DNA from: Variovorax sp.
GTDB lineage: Bacteria; Pseudomonadota; Gammaproteobacteria; Burkholderiales; Burkholderiaceae_C
DNA: 61,946 bases
NCBI GenBank assembly: GCA_004210915.1
Contig: SEGS01000009.1
Location: 1 to 61,946 of the forward strand
Direction of reading: 5' to 3'
Part shown: piece after piece, positions 1-9,972 of the stretch
Layout: each line of letters opens with the position of its first letter
How positions within the stretch are numbered: position 1 is the first letter of the stretch
The notes under the pieces: model-generated
Databases searched by the model: none
What the model saw: the letters and a program-made list of their open reading frames with translations, nothing else
What the model was told of the DNA's origin: nothing
Translations under genes and position numbers: made by a program

Positions 1-954
1 ATGTGGGACGTCGACACGATCTACAAGGTGCCGCGCATGCTGCACGAGCAGGGCCTGGACGGCCTGATCTGCGACAAGCTGCGCATCAACACGCCGCCGG
101 CCAAGCTCAAGCGCTGGGACGATCTGGTGTACGAAGTCGAGCATCCGCAGCACGAAGTCAACATCGCGATGGTCGGCAAGTACGTCGACCTGTCGGACAG
201 CTACAAGTCGCTCAACGAAGCGCTGCGCCACGCCGGCATGAAGAACCATGCGCGCGTGAAGATCGACTACATCGATTCCGAAACGATCGTGCCGGCCGAT
301 GTGTCGCGGCTCGCGAAGTACGACGCGATCCTCGTGCCCGGCGGCTTCGGCCAGCGCGGTGTCGAAGGCAAGATTTCCGCCGCGCGCTTTGCCCGCGAGA
401 GCCGCCTGCCCTACCTGGGCATCTGCCTGGGCATGCAGGTGGCAACCATCGAGTACGCACGCAATGTGGCGGGCCTGAAGAACGCCAACAGCACCGAGTT
501 CGATCCCGAAACGAGCTGCCCGGTGATCGCCCTGATCACCGAGTGGAAAGACAACGACGGCACCGTGAAAACGCGCGATGCCAAGTCGGACCTCGGCGGC
601 ACCATGCGTCTGGGCGCCCAGAGCTCCGACGTGACGCCCGGCACGCTGGCGCACAGCATCTACGGCGACGTCGTGACCGAGCGCCATCGCCATCGTTACG
701 AAGCCAACGTCAACTACCTGGACCAGCTGCGCAGCGCCGGCCTGGTGATCTCCGCCATCACCCAGCGCGAACACCTGACCGAGATCGTCGAGCTGCCGAA
801 AGACGTGCATCCCTGGTACATCGGCGTGCAGTTCCACCCGGAATTCAAGTCGACACCGTGGAGCGGTCACCCGCTGTTCAACGCCTTCATCAAGGCCGCC
901 CTCGAGCACCGGGCGCTGGGCGAAGGCGCCAAGGGTCTGAAGGTGGTCGCATGA
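1..954 (+). CDS. pyrG: CTP synthase, C-terminal part (cut by window edge)
   Basis: Makes CTP from UTP, ATP and glutamine, the last step of pyrimidine nucleotide synthesis in the cytoplasm. Only 317 residues of a family of about 545 are present; the ATG at base 1 is an internal Met, not the start. Residues 1-40 are the end of the synthase domain. The rest is the class I glutamine amidotransferase domain, with the oxyanion strand VPGGFGQRG near 113-121, nucleophile Cys142 in GICLGMQ, and the His279/Glu281 pair in HPEF. The stop overlaps the kdsA start by 4 bp (ATGA), so the two are probably translationally coupled. Identification is secure. Confidence 0.97.
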   Translation: MWDVDTIYKVPRMLHEQGLDGLICDKLRINTPPAKLKRWDDLVYEVEHPQHEVNIAMVGKYVDLSDSYKSLNEALRHAGMKNHARVKIDYIDSETIVPADVSRLAKYDAILVPGGFGQRGVEGKISAARFARESRLPYLGICLGMQVATIEYARNVAGLKNANSTEFDPETSCPVIALITEWKDNDGTVKTRDAKSDLGGTMRLGAQSSDVTPGTLAHSIYGDVVTERHRHRYEANVNYLDQLRSAGLVISAITQREHLTEIVELPKDVHPWYIGVQFHPEFKSTPWSGHPLFNAFIKAALEHRALGEGAKGLKVVA

Positions 955-1808
955 AGCTCTGCGGTTTCGACGTCGGCCTCGACAAGCCGTTTTTCCTGAT
1001 CGCAGGCCCCTGCGTGATCGAGTCCGAGCAATTGCAGATGGACACCGCCGGCACGCTGAAGGAGATCACCTCGGCGCTGGGCATTCCGTTCATCTTCAAG
1101 AGCAGCTTCGACAAGGCCAACCGCTCGTCGGGCAGCACCTTCCGCGGTCCGGGCATTGACAAGGGCCTCGAGATCCTGGCGAAGGTCAAGCGCGAGCTGG
1201 GCTTGCCGGTACTGACCGACATCCATGACGAATCGCAGATCGCGCAGGTCGCGAGCGTGGTCGATGTGCTGCAGACGCCTGCCTTCCTGTGCCGCCAGAC
1301 CGACTTCATCCGCGCTGTCGCGCAGTCGGGCAAGCCGGTCAACATCAAGAAGGGCCAGTTCCTCGCGCCGCACGACATGAAGAACGTGATCGACAAGGCG
1401 CGCGCCGCGGCGAAGGAAAAGGGTCTGGATGAAGACAACTTCATGGCCTGCGAGCGCGGTGCCAGCTTCGGCTACAACAACCTCGTATCGGACATGCGAT
1501 CGCTTGCGATCATGCGCGAGACGAATGCGCCTGTGGTCTTCGACGCGACGCACTCGGTGCAGTTGCCCGGCGGCCAGGGTACCAGCTCCGGCGGCCAACG
1601 CGAGTTCGTGCCGGTGCTGGCGCGCGCGGCCATGGCGGTCGGCGTAGCGGGTGTGTTCATGGAAACGCACCCGGACCCGGCCAAGGCGATGAGCGACGGC
1701 CCTAACGCCGTGCCGCTCAAGCACATGAAGGCGCTGCTCGAGACGATGGTCGCGCTCGACAGCATCACCAAGCAGAACGGGTTCCTCGAACAGAGGTTTG
1801 AAGCATGA
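951..1808 (+). CDS. kdsA: 3-deoxy-D-manno-octulosonate 8-phosphate synthase
   Basis: Condenses phosphoenolpyruvate with arabinose 5-phosphate to Kdo-8-phosphate for the LPS inner core (cytoplasm). The 285 residues match the usual family length. PEP and arabinose-phosphate binding segments are visible: AGPCVIESE near residue 18, a [13 protein letters not shown] segment near 47-55, [11 protein letters not shown] near 165, and a [11 protein letters not shown] strand near 198. The Cys in AGPC is the residue that, in the Aquifex-type class, binds a metal; E. coli KdsA has Asn there. The enzyme is therefore predicted to be of the metal-dependent class. The start overlaps pyrG by ATGA. Confidence 0.97.
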   Translation: MKLCGFDVGLDKPFFLIAGPCVIESEQLQMDTAGTLKEITSALGIPFIFKSSFDKANRSSGSTFRGPGIDKGLEILAKVKRELGLPVLTDIHDESQIAQVASVVDVLQTPAFLCRQTDFIRAVAQSGKPVNIKKGQFLAPHDMKNVIDKARAAAKEKGLDEDNFMACERGASFGYNNLVSDMRSLAIMRETNAPVVFDATHSVQLPGGQGTSSGGQREFVPVLARAAMAVGVAGVFMETHPDPAKAMSDGPNAVPLKHMKALLETMVALDSITKQNGFLEQRFEA

Positions 1809-1836
1809 GCGCAGTGCACCGCGCGGAGGTTTTTCA

Positions 1837-3427
<1,591 letters not shown>

Positions 3428-3439
3428 GGCCGTTCGCGC

Positions 3440-3715
3440 ATGCGTTCGCGCATCGTTCCCATCGTTCTCGCGGCGTTGCTGCTGATTCTTCAGTGGCAGC
3501 TCTGGACGGGGCGCGGGAGCGTGCGCGAGGTCTCGAAGCTTGAAGACCAGCTGAGCGTCCAGCGGGAGGACAACGCCCGCGCCGCGGTGGCGAACGAGCG
3601 CCTGGCCTCGGAGGTGAACGACCTCAAGGAAGGCCTCGAAATGGTCGAGGAACGGGCACGCCAGGAGCTCGGCATGGTCAAGCCCAACGAAGTGTTTGTC
3701 CAGACCACGCGTTGA
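3440..3715 (+). CDS. ftsB: cell division protein FtsB
   Basis: Bitopic inner-membrane protein of the FtsQ-FtsL-FtsB complex that activates septal peptidoglycan synthesis at the divisome. The 91 residues show a short basic N terminus, one transmembrane helix (about 5-23), a heptad-rich coiled coil (about 32-70; KLEDQLSVQREDNARAA onward) and the conserved ARQELGMVKPNE segment near 73-84. It starts 12 bp after eno. Linkage to eno is standard for ftsB. Confidence 0.93.
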   Translation: MRSRIVPIVLAALLLILQWQLWTGRGSVREVSKLEDQLSVQREDNARAAVANERLASEVNDLKEGLEMVEERARQELGMVKPNEVFVQTTR

Positions 3716-3734
3716 TGCGCACGGCTTGCAGCCT

Positions 3735-4397
3735 GTGAGTAGGGGTCGCGTCATCGCGGTGGTCGGCGCACCGGGCAGCGGCAAGTGCAGCCTGGCCCAG
3801 GCGATCACTGCGCGACTGCAGGCCCACGGCATCGCGGCAATCCACATCGGCGCCGCGTCGGACGAACAGTCTCGTCCTGCGGCGCGCGCTCTGCACCCTT
3901 CTGAATGCGCGACGCTGGCTGCAGCGCAGACGCGACGCATCGACGCCGCGGCCGCTCACGGCGTGGCTGTGGCAGACACGACAGAGCTGATGATGATGAT
4001 CGATTGCGATCAGCGCTTCTCGGACCCTTCGCTCTATGCCGGCGCACTGGCGGCGCAACGCGGCTACACCGTCACCCTCCTCGCGGCCGTGGACCTGAAT
4101 GACACGACGCATTGTGGGAAAGATGCTTCGGCCATCGACACGCGCATTCGCACCTTGTTGACAGGGGCCGGCGTGCCTTTCACAGTGATTTACGGCCAGG
4201 GCGACGAGCGACTGATCAACGCGTGGAATGCACTGCAAGGCCTGACGACGGACGCGGGCATGGAAGCGGCGACAAGGTCTTTTTCCGCCGAACGCCCGGA
4301 GCGCGCAGACCAGGTCTGGACATGGTCATGCGACACCTGCTCCGACCCTGTTTGCGAGCATCGACTTTTCAGTGACCTCGTGGCCAGGCGACGTTGA
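3735..4397 (+). CDS. P-loop NTPase-like protein, atypical Walker A
   Basis: A predicted nucleotide-binding protein of about 220 residues whose exact function I do not recognise; it loosely resembles AAA/NadR-kinase-like ATPases. The N-terminal strand RVIAVVGAPGSGKCS is a Walker A loop, but the residue after the invariant Lys is Cys instead of Ser/Thr. The C terminus carries a CDTCSDPVCEH cysteine/histidine cluster that could bind a metal. The GTG at 3735 is chosen because it follows ftsB without overlap and sits just before the P-loop strand; in-frame TTG codons at 3696 and 3726 are alternatives. No clear ribosome-binding site is visible. Confidence 0.7.
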   Translation: MSRGRVIAVVGAPGSGKCSLAQAITARLQAHGIAAIHIGAASDEQSRPAARALHPSECATLAAAQTRRIDAAAAHGVAVADTTELMMMIDCDQRFSDPSLYAGALAAQRGYTVTLLAAVDLNDTTHCGKDASAIDTRIRTLLTGAGVPFTVIYGQGDERLINAWNALQGLTTDAGMEAATRSFSAERPERADQVWTWSCDTCSDPVCEHRLFSDLVARRR

Positions 4398-4432
4398 CGC
4401 CCGTGCCGCACCATACCCCACCAGGAGCTTCC

Positions 4433-5425
4433 ATGCCCTTTGCATCACGCGTCCTTGCACACAGTACCGCCACCGCGCGCGCGCTTGGCCTCGCCGCGCT
4501 GTTTGGCACCGGACTGCCGGCCCTCGCAGCGCCTGCCCAGGCCACGGTCGAGAACCTGACAAAACCCACCCGCTGTGCGGAGGAAGACAACGTCTCCTTC
4601 ACCCTCAGCGGCGCTGGCGTGCGGCGCTTTCAGGTCGAAGCGCTGCAGCCCTCATACCTCGGATCGATCCAGAAGGACATCACTGCGCCGGACTTTTCCA
4701 ACTGCAACTTCGATGGCGGCGCGCATCCGACCGATCCGGCCCATCGCTTCACGCCGCGCACCGAGGTGCTGCACGACGGCCCGCAGTGGCGCATCGTCGG
4801 CATGGTCCTGCCCACCTTCTGGCGCCCGAACCAGGTGCCGGTGCGCATCGGCAACGGGGCACCGGTCACCGGCATCCACCTGCTGCAGGTCTTCGCCAAG
4901 CGCGGCGGCGAGGTTCGCGAAGCGCTGGTGCTCTACCCGGCCGATGGCTACTGGCGAATCAAGCCGCTGCCCGAGGCGCGCTTCGGCGACGGCGTGTACG
5001 GCTCGTCTTTCCTGATGGGGCCCGTCGAGCAGGACGGCCGCCCGGTCGTGAACATCGCCTCCATCGCGATCACGCCGCAGCCGCTCTCGATCAACTTGCG
5101 CTTTGCCAACGGCAGCGGTGCTGCCGTCGAGGTCGCCGAAATCAGCCGCATGCGCACGGCGCTCGACGTCACGCTCGACCGGCCGCACACCGGCACCGCA
5201 CCCTTCGCCGTGTTGCGCTCGATGTACGTGACGCCCGACAACGCCGACATGAGCGAAGTCGCGTGGAAAACGACGCGCTTCACCCCGACGCGCACGCTGC
5301 CGCTGCCCGCGGTGACGACGCTGCGCGCGGCCGACGTGCGCTTCGGCCGCAGCGCGCCGTCGCGCCACAACACGAGCGCACCCGACATCCGCTTCAGCGA
5401 CTTCGACACGAGCGGCCGGCGCTGA
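4433..5425 (+). CDS. secreted hypothetical protein
   Basis: 330-residue protein with a typical Sec signal peptide: basic start, a hydrophobic stretch ending LPALAAPAQA, and cleavage near residue 36. The mature part is predicted soluble and periplasmic, rich in beta strands, with no domain I can name. A pair of cysteines (PTRCAEE and FSNCNFD) could form a disulfide. The ATG at 4433 follows AGGAG at 4423-4427, so this start is well supported. It is separated by 35 bp from the P-loop gene and runs convergently towards hslO. Function unknown. Confidence 0.75.
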   Translation: MPFASRVLAHSTATARALGLAALFGTGLPALAAPAQATVENLTKPTRCAEEDNVSFTLSGAGVRRFQVEALQPSYLGSIQKDITAPDFSNCNFDGGAHPTDPAHRFTPRTEVLHDGPQWRIVGMVLPTFWRPNQVPVRIGNGAPVTGIHLLQVFAKRGGEVREALVLYPADGYWRIKPLPEARFGDGVYGSSFLMGPVEQDGRPVVNIASIAITPQPLSINLRFANGSGAAVEVAEISRMRTALDVTLDRPHTGTAPFAVLRSMYVTPDNADMSEVAWKTTRFTPTRTLPLPAVTTLRAADVRFGRSAPSRHNTSAPDIRFSDFDTSGRR

Positions 5426-5467
5426 CGCCGCAGGGCGCAGCGTGCCGGGCCGGGTTGGGCCAGCTGC

Positions 5468-6466
5468 CTACTGCACGACCGGGCTGGCCGGCAGCTGGTC
5501 GCCGGGCGGACGGAAGATCTGCGCCGCATCGACAGCGTCGAAGCGGTACTGCTTGCCGCAAAAGTCGCAGCCGACCTCGATGTCGCCGCGCTCCGCAAGG
5601 ATGCTTTCGGCCTCTTCGATGCCCAGGCTGCGGATCATCCCGGCCACCCGTTCCCGCCCGCAGGTGCAGGCGAAGTGCGGGCCAAGCAGCCCGGCCTGCG
5701 GCTCGAAGCGCAGCAGCTTCTCTTCCCAAAACAAGCGCCGCAGGATCGTCTCGATGTCGAGCGTGAGCAGCTCGTCGCGCGTGAGGCTCGAGGCCAGGAT
5801 CGAGATGCGGTTGTAGTCCTCGTTCAGCCCGATCTGATCTTCATTGGCCTGATCGTGATCGCGTTGCGACGTGCCTTCGAGGTTGCCCTCGCCCTTGACC
5901 GGCAGGCGCTGGATCAAGAGGCCTGCCGCGACCTTGTCGTCCGCAGCCAGCACCAGCGTCGTGTCGAGCTGCTCGCTTTGCAGCATGTAGTGCTGCAGCA
6001 CGTCGCTCAGTTTGTCGAGCTTCTGGCCGCGGTCGTCGAAGAGGGGCACCACGCCCTGGTATGGCGTCGAGCCCGGCAGCTTGTCCTTGGGGTCGAGGGT
6101 GATCGCACAGCGACCCTTGTTGTGCACGTTGACCATCTCGGGCAAGCGCGCATCCGCGGGCAGGTCGCCGATCACCTTGGCGGTGGCGCGCAGGCTCAGG
6201 TCGGGCTTGGCCTCGGCCACCGCGACCTTGACCGGGCCGTCGCCGAAGATCTGCAGGATCAACGCGCCGTTGAACTTGATGTTCGACTGCATCAACGTGG
6301 CCGCCGCCGTCATCTCGCCGAGCAATTCAGCCACGGGCGGCGGGTACGGGCCGGTCGCGGTGTTGGAGGCGCGCCGCGCAAGGATCTCCTGCCACGCATC
6401 TGTCAGGCGCACGATCATGCCGCGCACCGGCAGTCCATCGAACAGGAATTTGTGCAGCTCGCTCAA
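5468..6466 (-). CDS. hslO: redox-regulated chaperone Hsp33
   Basis: Holdase chaperone activated by oxidative unfolding; cytoplasmic. The 332 residues show the N-terminal Hsp33 fold (FLFDGLPVRGMIVRL near 7) and a C-terminal zinc switch with CTC near 268 and CDFC near 302, the expected CXC...CXXC cluster. The start is a TTG (MSELHK), with a purine-rich AAAGAAGAA stretch upstream. A central insertion rich in Asp/Gln (QRDHDQANEDQ) is present near 205. The gene begins 38 bp after the stop of the carbonic-anhydrase-like gene and may be in one unit with it. Confidence 0.95.
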   Translation of the reverse strand: MSELHKFLFDGLPVRGMIVRLTDAWQEILARRASNTATGPYPPPVAELLGEMTAAATLMQSNIKFNGALILQIFGDGPVKVAVAEAKPDLSLRATAKVIGDLPADARLPEMVNVHNKGRCAITLDPKDKLPGSTPYQGVVPLFDDRGQKLDKLSDVLQHYMLQSEQLDTTLVLAADDKVAAGLLIQRLPVKGEGNLEGTSQRDHDQANEDQIGLNEDYNRISILASSLTRDELLTLDIETILRRLFWEEKLLRFEPQAGLLGPHFACTCGRERVAGMIRSLGIEEAESILAERGDIEVGCDFCGKQYRFDAVDAAQIFRPPGDQLPASPVVQ

Positions 6467-6504
6467 AACGGATTCTTCTTTCGCTGTGTTGGGCCTGCGC
6501 GGGG

Positions 6505-7029
6505 TCAGGCGATTTTCTTGAGGCCCTTCGCGTAGCGAATGGCGTTTTCCACGTAGTGCTCGGAGCCGTGACGCAGCCGGGCAGCGTCTTCGTCGCTGAT
6601 CGTGCGCATCACCTTGGCGGGCGACCCGAAGATGAGGGAATTGTCGGGAAACTCCTTGCCCTCGGTCACCACGCTGCCGGCACCAACGATCGAATTGCGG
6701 CCGATCTTCGCGTTATTCAAGACCACCGCCTGGATGCCGATCAGCGAGTTGTCGCCGATGGTGCAGCCATGGAGCATCACCTGGTGGCCGATGGTGACGT
6801 TCTCGCCCACGGTGAGCGGGCTGCCGGGGTCGGAATGGAGCATCGACATGTCCTGCACATTGCTGTTGCGGCCGATGGTCATGGTCTCGTTGTCGCCGCG
6901 CAGCACGGCACCGAACCAAATGCTCGCGTTCTCCCCCAGCTTCACATTGCCGATCACTTCGGCGCTGTCGGCGACCCACGCGCCGGCATCGAGTTGCGGC
7001 GCCACGCCGTCGAGTTCATACAGGGCCAT
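6505..7029 (-). CDS. gamma-carbonic-anhydrase-like hexapeptide protein (YrdA/PaaY type)
   Basis: 174-residue left-handed beta-helix protein with repeated hexapeptides (VIGNVKLGENASIWFGAVL, then ITIG- and VGENV-like turns). Metal-ligand histidines are visible in MLHSD near 62-66, IGHQVMLHG near 78-86. Family members are often weak or inactive as carbonic anhydrases, and activity here cannot be judged. The start ATG at 7029 has GGAG about 9 bp upstream. It is divergent from the DUF455 gene with only 36 bp between the two starts. Confidence 0.88.
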   Translation of the reverse strand: MALYELDGVAPQLDAGAWVADSAEVIGNVKLGENASIWFGAVLRGDNETMTIGRNSNVQDMSMLHSDPGSPLTVGENVTIGHQVMLHGCTIGDNSLIGIQAVVLNNAKIGRNSIVGAGSVVTEGKEFPDNSLIFGSPAKVMRTISDEDAARLRHGSEHYVENAIRYAKGLKKIA

Positions 7030-7052
7030 CGCAGGGTCTCCGGGGTGAAACC

Positions 7053-7058
7053 TAGAAT
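7053..7058 (+). promoter_or_regulatory. -10-like TAGAAT 7 bp before a start codon
   Basis: TAGAAT inside CCTAGAAT lies 7 bp before the ATG of the DUF455 gene, and no ribosome-binding site is present. If it is a -10 box, transcription would start at or next to the ATG, giving a leaderless mRNA. No good -35 is visible 16-18 bp upstream. The same octamer precedes mutL. This is inference from position only. Confidence 0.4.
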
Positions 7059-7065
7059 TGTAGGG

Positions 7066-7878
7066 ATGCACCCCCGATTGAGCGCGCTGGCCGCGCTGCG
7101 ACTGACCGACCCCGAAGAGAAGGTGGCGGCCACGCACGCCGCCGCGGCGCTGACGACCACCGCTGACGCGCTTGCGACCCATCCGATCCGCACGGCAGGC
7201 GACGAGGCCGGCGTGCCGGGCCGACCCGAACGGCCCTTGCGGGTGGCCGCCCACACCCAGGGCAAGCGCTCCCCCTTCACACCCGAGGGGCGCGCCGCGC
7301 TGATCCATTCGATCTGCCACATCGAGTTCAACGCGATCAACCTCGCGCTTGACGCCGTCTGGCGTTTCGATGGCATGCCGGACGCCTTCTACCGCGACTG
7401 GCTGCACGTGGCCGACGAGGAAGCGCTGCACTTCACGCTGCTGCACACCCACCTGCAATCGATGGGCTACCGCTACGGCGACTTCATCGGCCACGACGGC
7501 CTCTGGGCCATGTGCGAGAAGACCGGCGGCGACGTGCTGGCGCGCATGGCGCTGGTGCCGCGCACGCTGGAGGCGCGCGGACTCGACGCCACGCCGCTGA
7601 TCCAGGCCAAGCTGCGGCGCGTGAACACGCCCGATGCGCTGCGCGCCGTCGAGATCCTGGACCGCATCCTCGCGGACGAGGTCGGCCACGTCGCGATCGG
7701 CAACCACTGGTACCGCTGGTTGTGCGAGCGCGAGGGGCGTGACCCGGTCGCCAGCTATCCCGTGCTGGTCGCGCACTACGAAGCGCCCCGCATGAAGCCG
7801 CCCTTCAACCTCGAGGCGCGTGCGCGTGCGGGCTTCAGCGACGAAGAACTGAGCGCCCTTGCCAAGGCGAGCGGTTAA
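7066..7878 (+). CDS. DUF455 ferritin-like domain protein
   Basis: 270-residue protein of the DUF455 family, predicted all-helical and ferritin-like. Possible di-iron ligands occur in successive helices: CHIEFNAIN near 84, DEEALHFTLL near 116, and DEVGHVAIGN near 203-212. The GKRSPFTPEGRAALIHSICHIE stretch near 65-87 is typical of this family as I know it. Its reaction is unknown. The chosen ATG at 7066 begins MHPRLSALAAL; upstream in-frame extension would overlap the divergent gene and lacks family resemblance. Confidence 0.85.
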   Translation: MHPRLSALAALRLTDPEEKVAATHAAAALTTTADALATHPIRTAGDEAGVPGRPERPLRVAAHTQGKRSPFTPEGRAALIHSICHIEFNAINLALDAVWRFDGMPDAFYRDWLHVADEEALHFTLLHTHLQSMGYRYGDFIGHDGLWAMCEKTGGDVLARMALVPRTLEARGLDATPLIQAKLRRVNTPDALRAVEILDRILADEVGHVAIGNHWYRWLCEREGRDPVASYPVLVAHYEAPRMKPPFNLEARARAGFSDEELSALAKASG

Positions 7879-7941
7879 GCGCAAGTCGCGCCGTGGTCGG
7901 CTCGACGCCCCGCGCGCGCACCGCCCCCGGCTCCTCCGGTC

Positions 7942-8913
7942 TCAGTCGAGCTGCAGCTTGCGCTCGCGAATCAGCTTCGCCCACTTCTCGTTATCCGCCT
8001 TCACGAAGGCGGCGAATTCCGCCGGTCCGAGCGAATGCACCTCGGACCCCGCCACAGCGAACTTCTCCTTGATGTCCGGCCGCGCCAGCACCTTGGCCAG
8101 TTCGCCAGAGAGCTTGTCGACCACGTCCTTTGGCATGCCCGCTGGACCGACCAACCCCTGGAAGCCGACCGCTTCCATGCCCGCGAATCCCAGTTCCTTG
8201 ACGGTCGGCACATCGGGCAGCTGCGGATCACGCTTCGGCCCCGTGACCGCCAGGGCCTTGAGCTTTCCGCTCTTCACATGCGGCAGCAGCACGCTGCCGG
8301 CATCGATCAGGATCTGCGTCTGCCCACCGATCAGGTCTTGCACCGCAGGCGCGCTCCCCTTGTAGGGCACGTGCGTCATGTCCAGACCCGTGACCTGGTT
8401 CATCAGTTCGCCGTTGAGGTGGGTCGAGGTGCCGTTTCCGGCCGACGCGAAGTTGACCTTGCCCGGCTCGCCCTTGGCCCACGCCACGAACTCTTTCAAG
8501 TCCTTCGCCGGATGGCCGGGACGGGCCACCGCGATGTAGCTGCCATGGCTGATCTGGCCGATGTAGGTGAACTGCTTGACAGGGTCGTAAGGCGGCTTGG
8601 CCTGCAGGTACGGCGCGATCGCGAAGGGGCCCGTATTGGCGAGCAGCACGGTGTAGCCATCGGGCGCCTGTCGTGTGAGCTCGGTCGCCGCGATCATGCC
8701 GCTCGCGCCGGGCTTGTAGTCCATCACCATTTGCTGCTTCAGGGCCTCCTGCAGCGGCACCTGGACCGTGCGCGCCGTGAAATCGATCCCGCCGCCGGGC
8801 GGGAAGCCGACGATCAGCCGGATCGGCTTGGCCGACGGATAGCCCCGCGCAAAGCCGAGCGTCGAGGCGGCCGCCAGGGCCATGAACAGACAGATTTTTT
8901 TTCCGCGAAGCAT
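7942..8913 (-). CDS. Bug/TctC-family periplasmic solute-binding protein
   Basis: 323-residue tripartite tricarboxylate-type (Bug) receptor. A Sec signal peptide of about 23 residues is visible (MLRGKKICLFMALAAAST). The hallmark IRLIVGFPPGGGIDFTAR follows, with ligand-loop PPGG, and the second conserved loop HVPYKGSAPAVQDLIGGQ near 150-170. Bug proteins bind small carboxylates or aromatic acids in the periplasm and are massively expanded in Bordetella and Comamonadaceae. No TctA or TctB membrane partner lies nearby, so it is an orphan; the ligand is unknown. It lies 82 bp downstream of xerD on the same strand. Confidence 0.92.
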   Translation of the reverse strand: MLRGKKICLFMALAAASTLGFARGYPSAKPIRLIVGFPPGGGIDFTARTVQVPLQEALKQQMVMDYKPGASGMIAATELTRQAPDGYTVLLANTGPFAIAPYLQAKPPYDPVKQFTYIGQISHGSYIAVARPGHPAKDLKEFVAWAKGEPGKVNFASAGNGTSTHLNGELMNQVTGLDMTHVPYKGSAPAVQDLIGGQTQILIDAGSVLLPHVKSGKLKALAVTGPKRDPQLPDVPTVKELGFAGMEAVGFQGLVGPAGMPKDVVDKLSGELAKVLARPDIKEKFAVAGSEVHSLGPAEFAAFVKADNEKWAKLIRERKLQLD

Positions 8914-8995
8914 GAGCGGGTGTCCTTCCGGTGTTGTTGTGGATGTCTCTGCGCCCGCGATTTTGCCGAGCCCCGGTTGCGCGGCGCGTCCGGGT

Positions 8996-9907
8996 CTACC
9001 CGCGCGGATGGTGCATCGAATGCAGTTGCTTCAGCCGCTCGCGCGCGACGTGGGTGTAGATGGTCGTGGTGGAGATGTCGGCGTGTCCAAGCAGCAACTG
9101 CACGGCGCGCAGGTCGGCGCCATGGTTGAGCAGATGGGTCGCGAAGGCGTGTCGCAAGGTGTGCGGGGACAGCGGCGTGTGGATGCCCGCGGCCGCAGCC
9201 TGTTTCTTGACGATGATCCAGAACATCACGCGCGTCATGCCGGCGCCCCGCGCGGTCACGAACAGATCGGCCGTCTGCTGACCGTCGAGGATCACGGGGC
9301 GCGACTCCTCGAGGTAACGCTCGATCCAGCGTCGCGCCTCGCCACCGAACGGCACCAGCCGCTCCTTGTTGCCTTTGCCCAGGATGCGCAGCACGCCATC
9401 GTTGAGGCTCATGTCGATCACCTTGAGGGCGACCAGCTCGCTCACGCGCAAGCCGCTCGCGTACATCAGCTCGAGCATGGCGCGATCCCTGAGGCCCAGC
9501 GGCGTCGCGACCTCGGGCGCGCCCAGCAGGTCGTCGACCTGCTTTTCCGAGAGCGTTTTGATCGCGCGTGGCATCTGGCGCGCCGGCGCGAGCCGCAGGC
9601 TCGGGTCGGCCGTGATGCGGTGCTCGCGCAGCGCCCAGCGAAAGTAGCGTTTGAACACCGTCAGGCGCCGGTTGGCGGACGTGGCCTTGCCCTTGTCGGT
9701 CAGGCGCACGCCCATGTAGGCCTGCAGATCGCTTTCGGTCGCGGTGTCGAGCGCGCGGCTGCGTTCCGTCTTCAGCCAGGCGGCGAACAGCGCGAGATCG
9801 CGCCGGTAGGCGGCGAGCGTGTTCTTCGAGAGGCCGTCCTCGAGCCAGAGGGCATCGATGAAGTCGTCGATCTCTGGAGTATCGGTGGTAGCGGTGGCCG
9901 CGGGCAT
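8996..9907 (-). CDS. xerD: site-specific tyrosine recombinase XerD
   Basis: Resolves chromosome dimers at dif together with XerC. 303 residues from the ATG at 9907 (E. coli XerD 298); TTG codons at 9916 and 9925 are in frame but less likely. The N-terminal SAM-like core-binding domain (about 15-100, IDDFIDALWLEDGLSKNTL onward) is followed by the catalytic domain. Its Arg is in ASGLRVSEL and its Lys in GKGNKERLVPFG. HTLRHAFATHLL, LGHADISTTTIYTHV and the nucleophilic Tyr follow. XerD versus XerC is judged from general resemblance (YASGLRVSEL, GLSKNTLAAYRRDL). Confidence 0.93.
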   Translation of the reverse strand: MPAATATTDTPEIDDFIDALWLEDGLSKNTLAAYRRDLALFAAWLKTERSRALDTATESDLQAYMGVRLTDKGKATSANRRLTVFKRYFRWALREHRITADPSLRLAPARQMPRAIKTLSEKQVDDLLGAPEVATPLGLRDRAMLELMYASGLRVSELVALKVIDMSLNDGVLRILGKGNKERLVPFGGEARRWIERYLEESRPVILDGQQTADLFVTARGAGMTRVMFWIIVKKQAAAAGIHTPLSPHTLRHAFATHLLNHGADLRAVQLLLGHADISTTTIYTHVARERLKQLHSMHHPRG

Positions 9908-9931
9908 GGCATGCAAAGATAGCAAAAGAAA

Positions 9932-9951
9932 AGCCGCCCAACGGGCGGCCT
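9932..9951 (-). terminator. rho-independent terminator of the downstream-read Bug gene
   Basis: On the minus strand GCCGCCC-GTT-GGGCGGC forms a 7-bp perfect GC stem followed by TTTTCTTTT. It lies just after the stop of the Bug gene at 9973-10947 and before xerD, so it separates the two minus-strand genes. Confidence 0.8.
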
Positions 9952-9972
9952 TTCGTGGCGATTCGGAAGCGA

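Noticed and set aside
1..3. ATG at base 1 as a real pyrG start
   Set aside because: The protein then lacks the whole N-terminal synthase domain; it is an internal methionine at the window edge.
3..1808. Long frame joining the pyrG region to kdsA
   Set aside because: Its first half is the wrong frame of pyrG; only the part from the ATG at 951 resembles a protein (KdsA).
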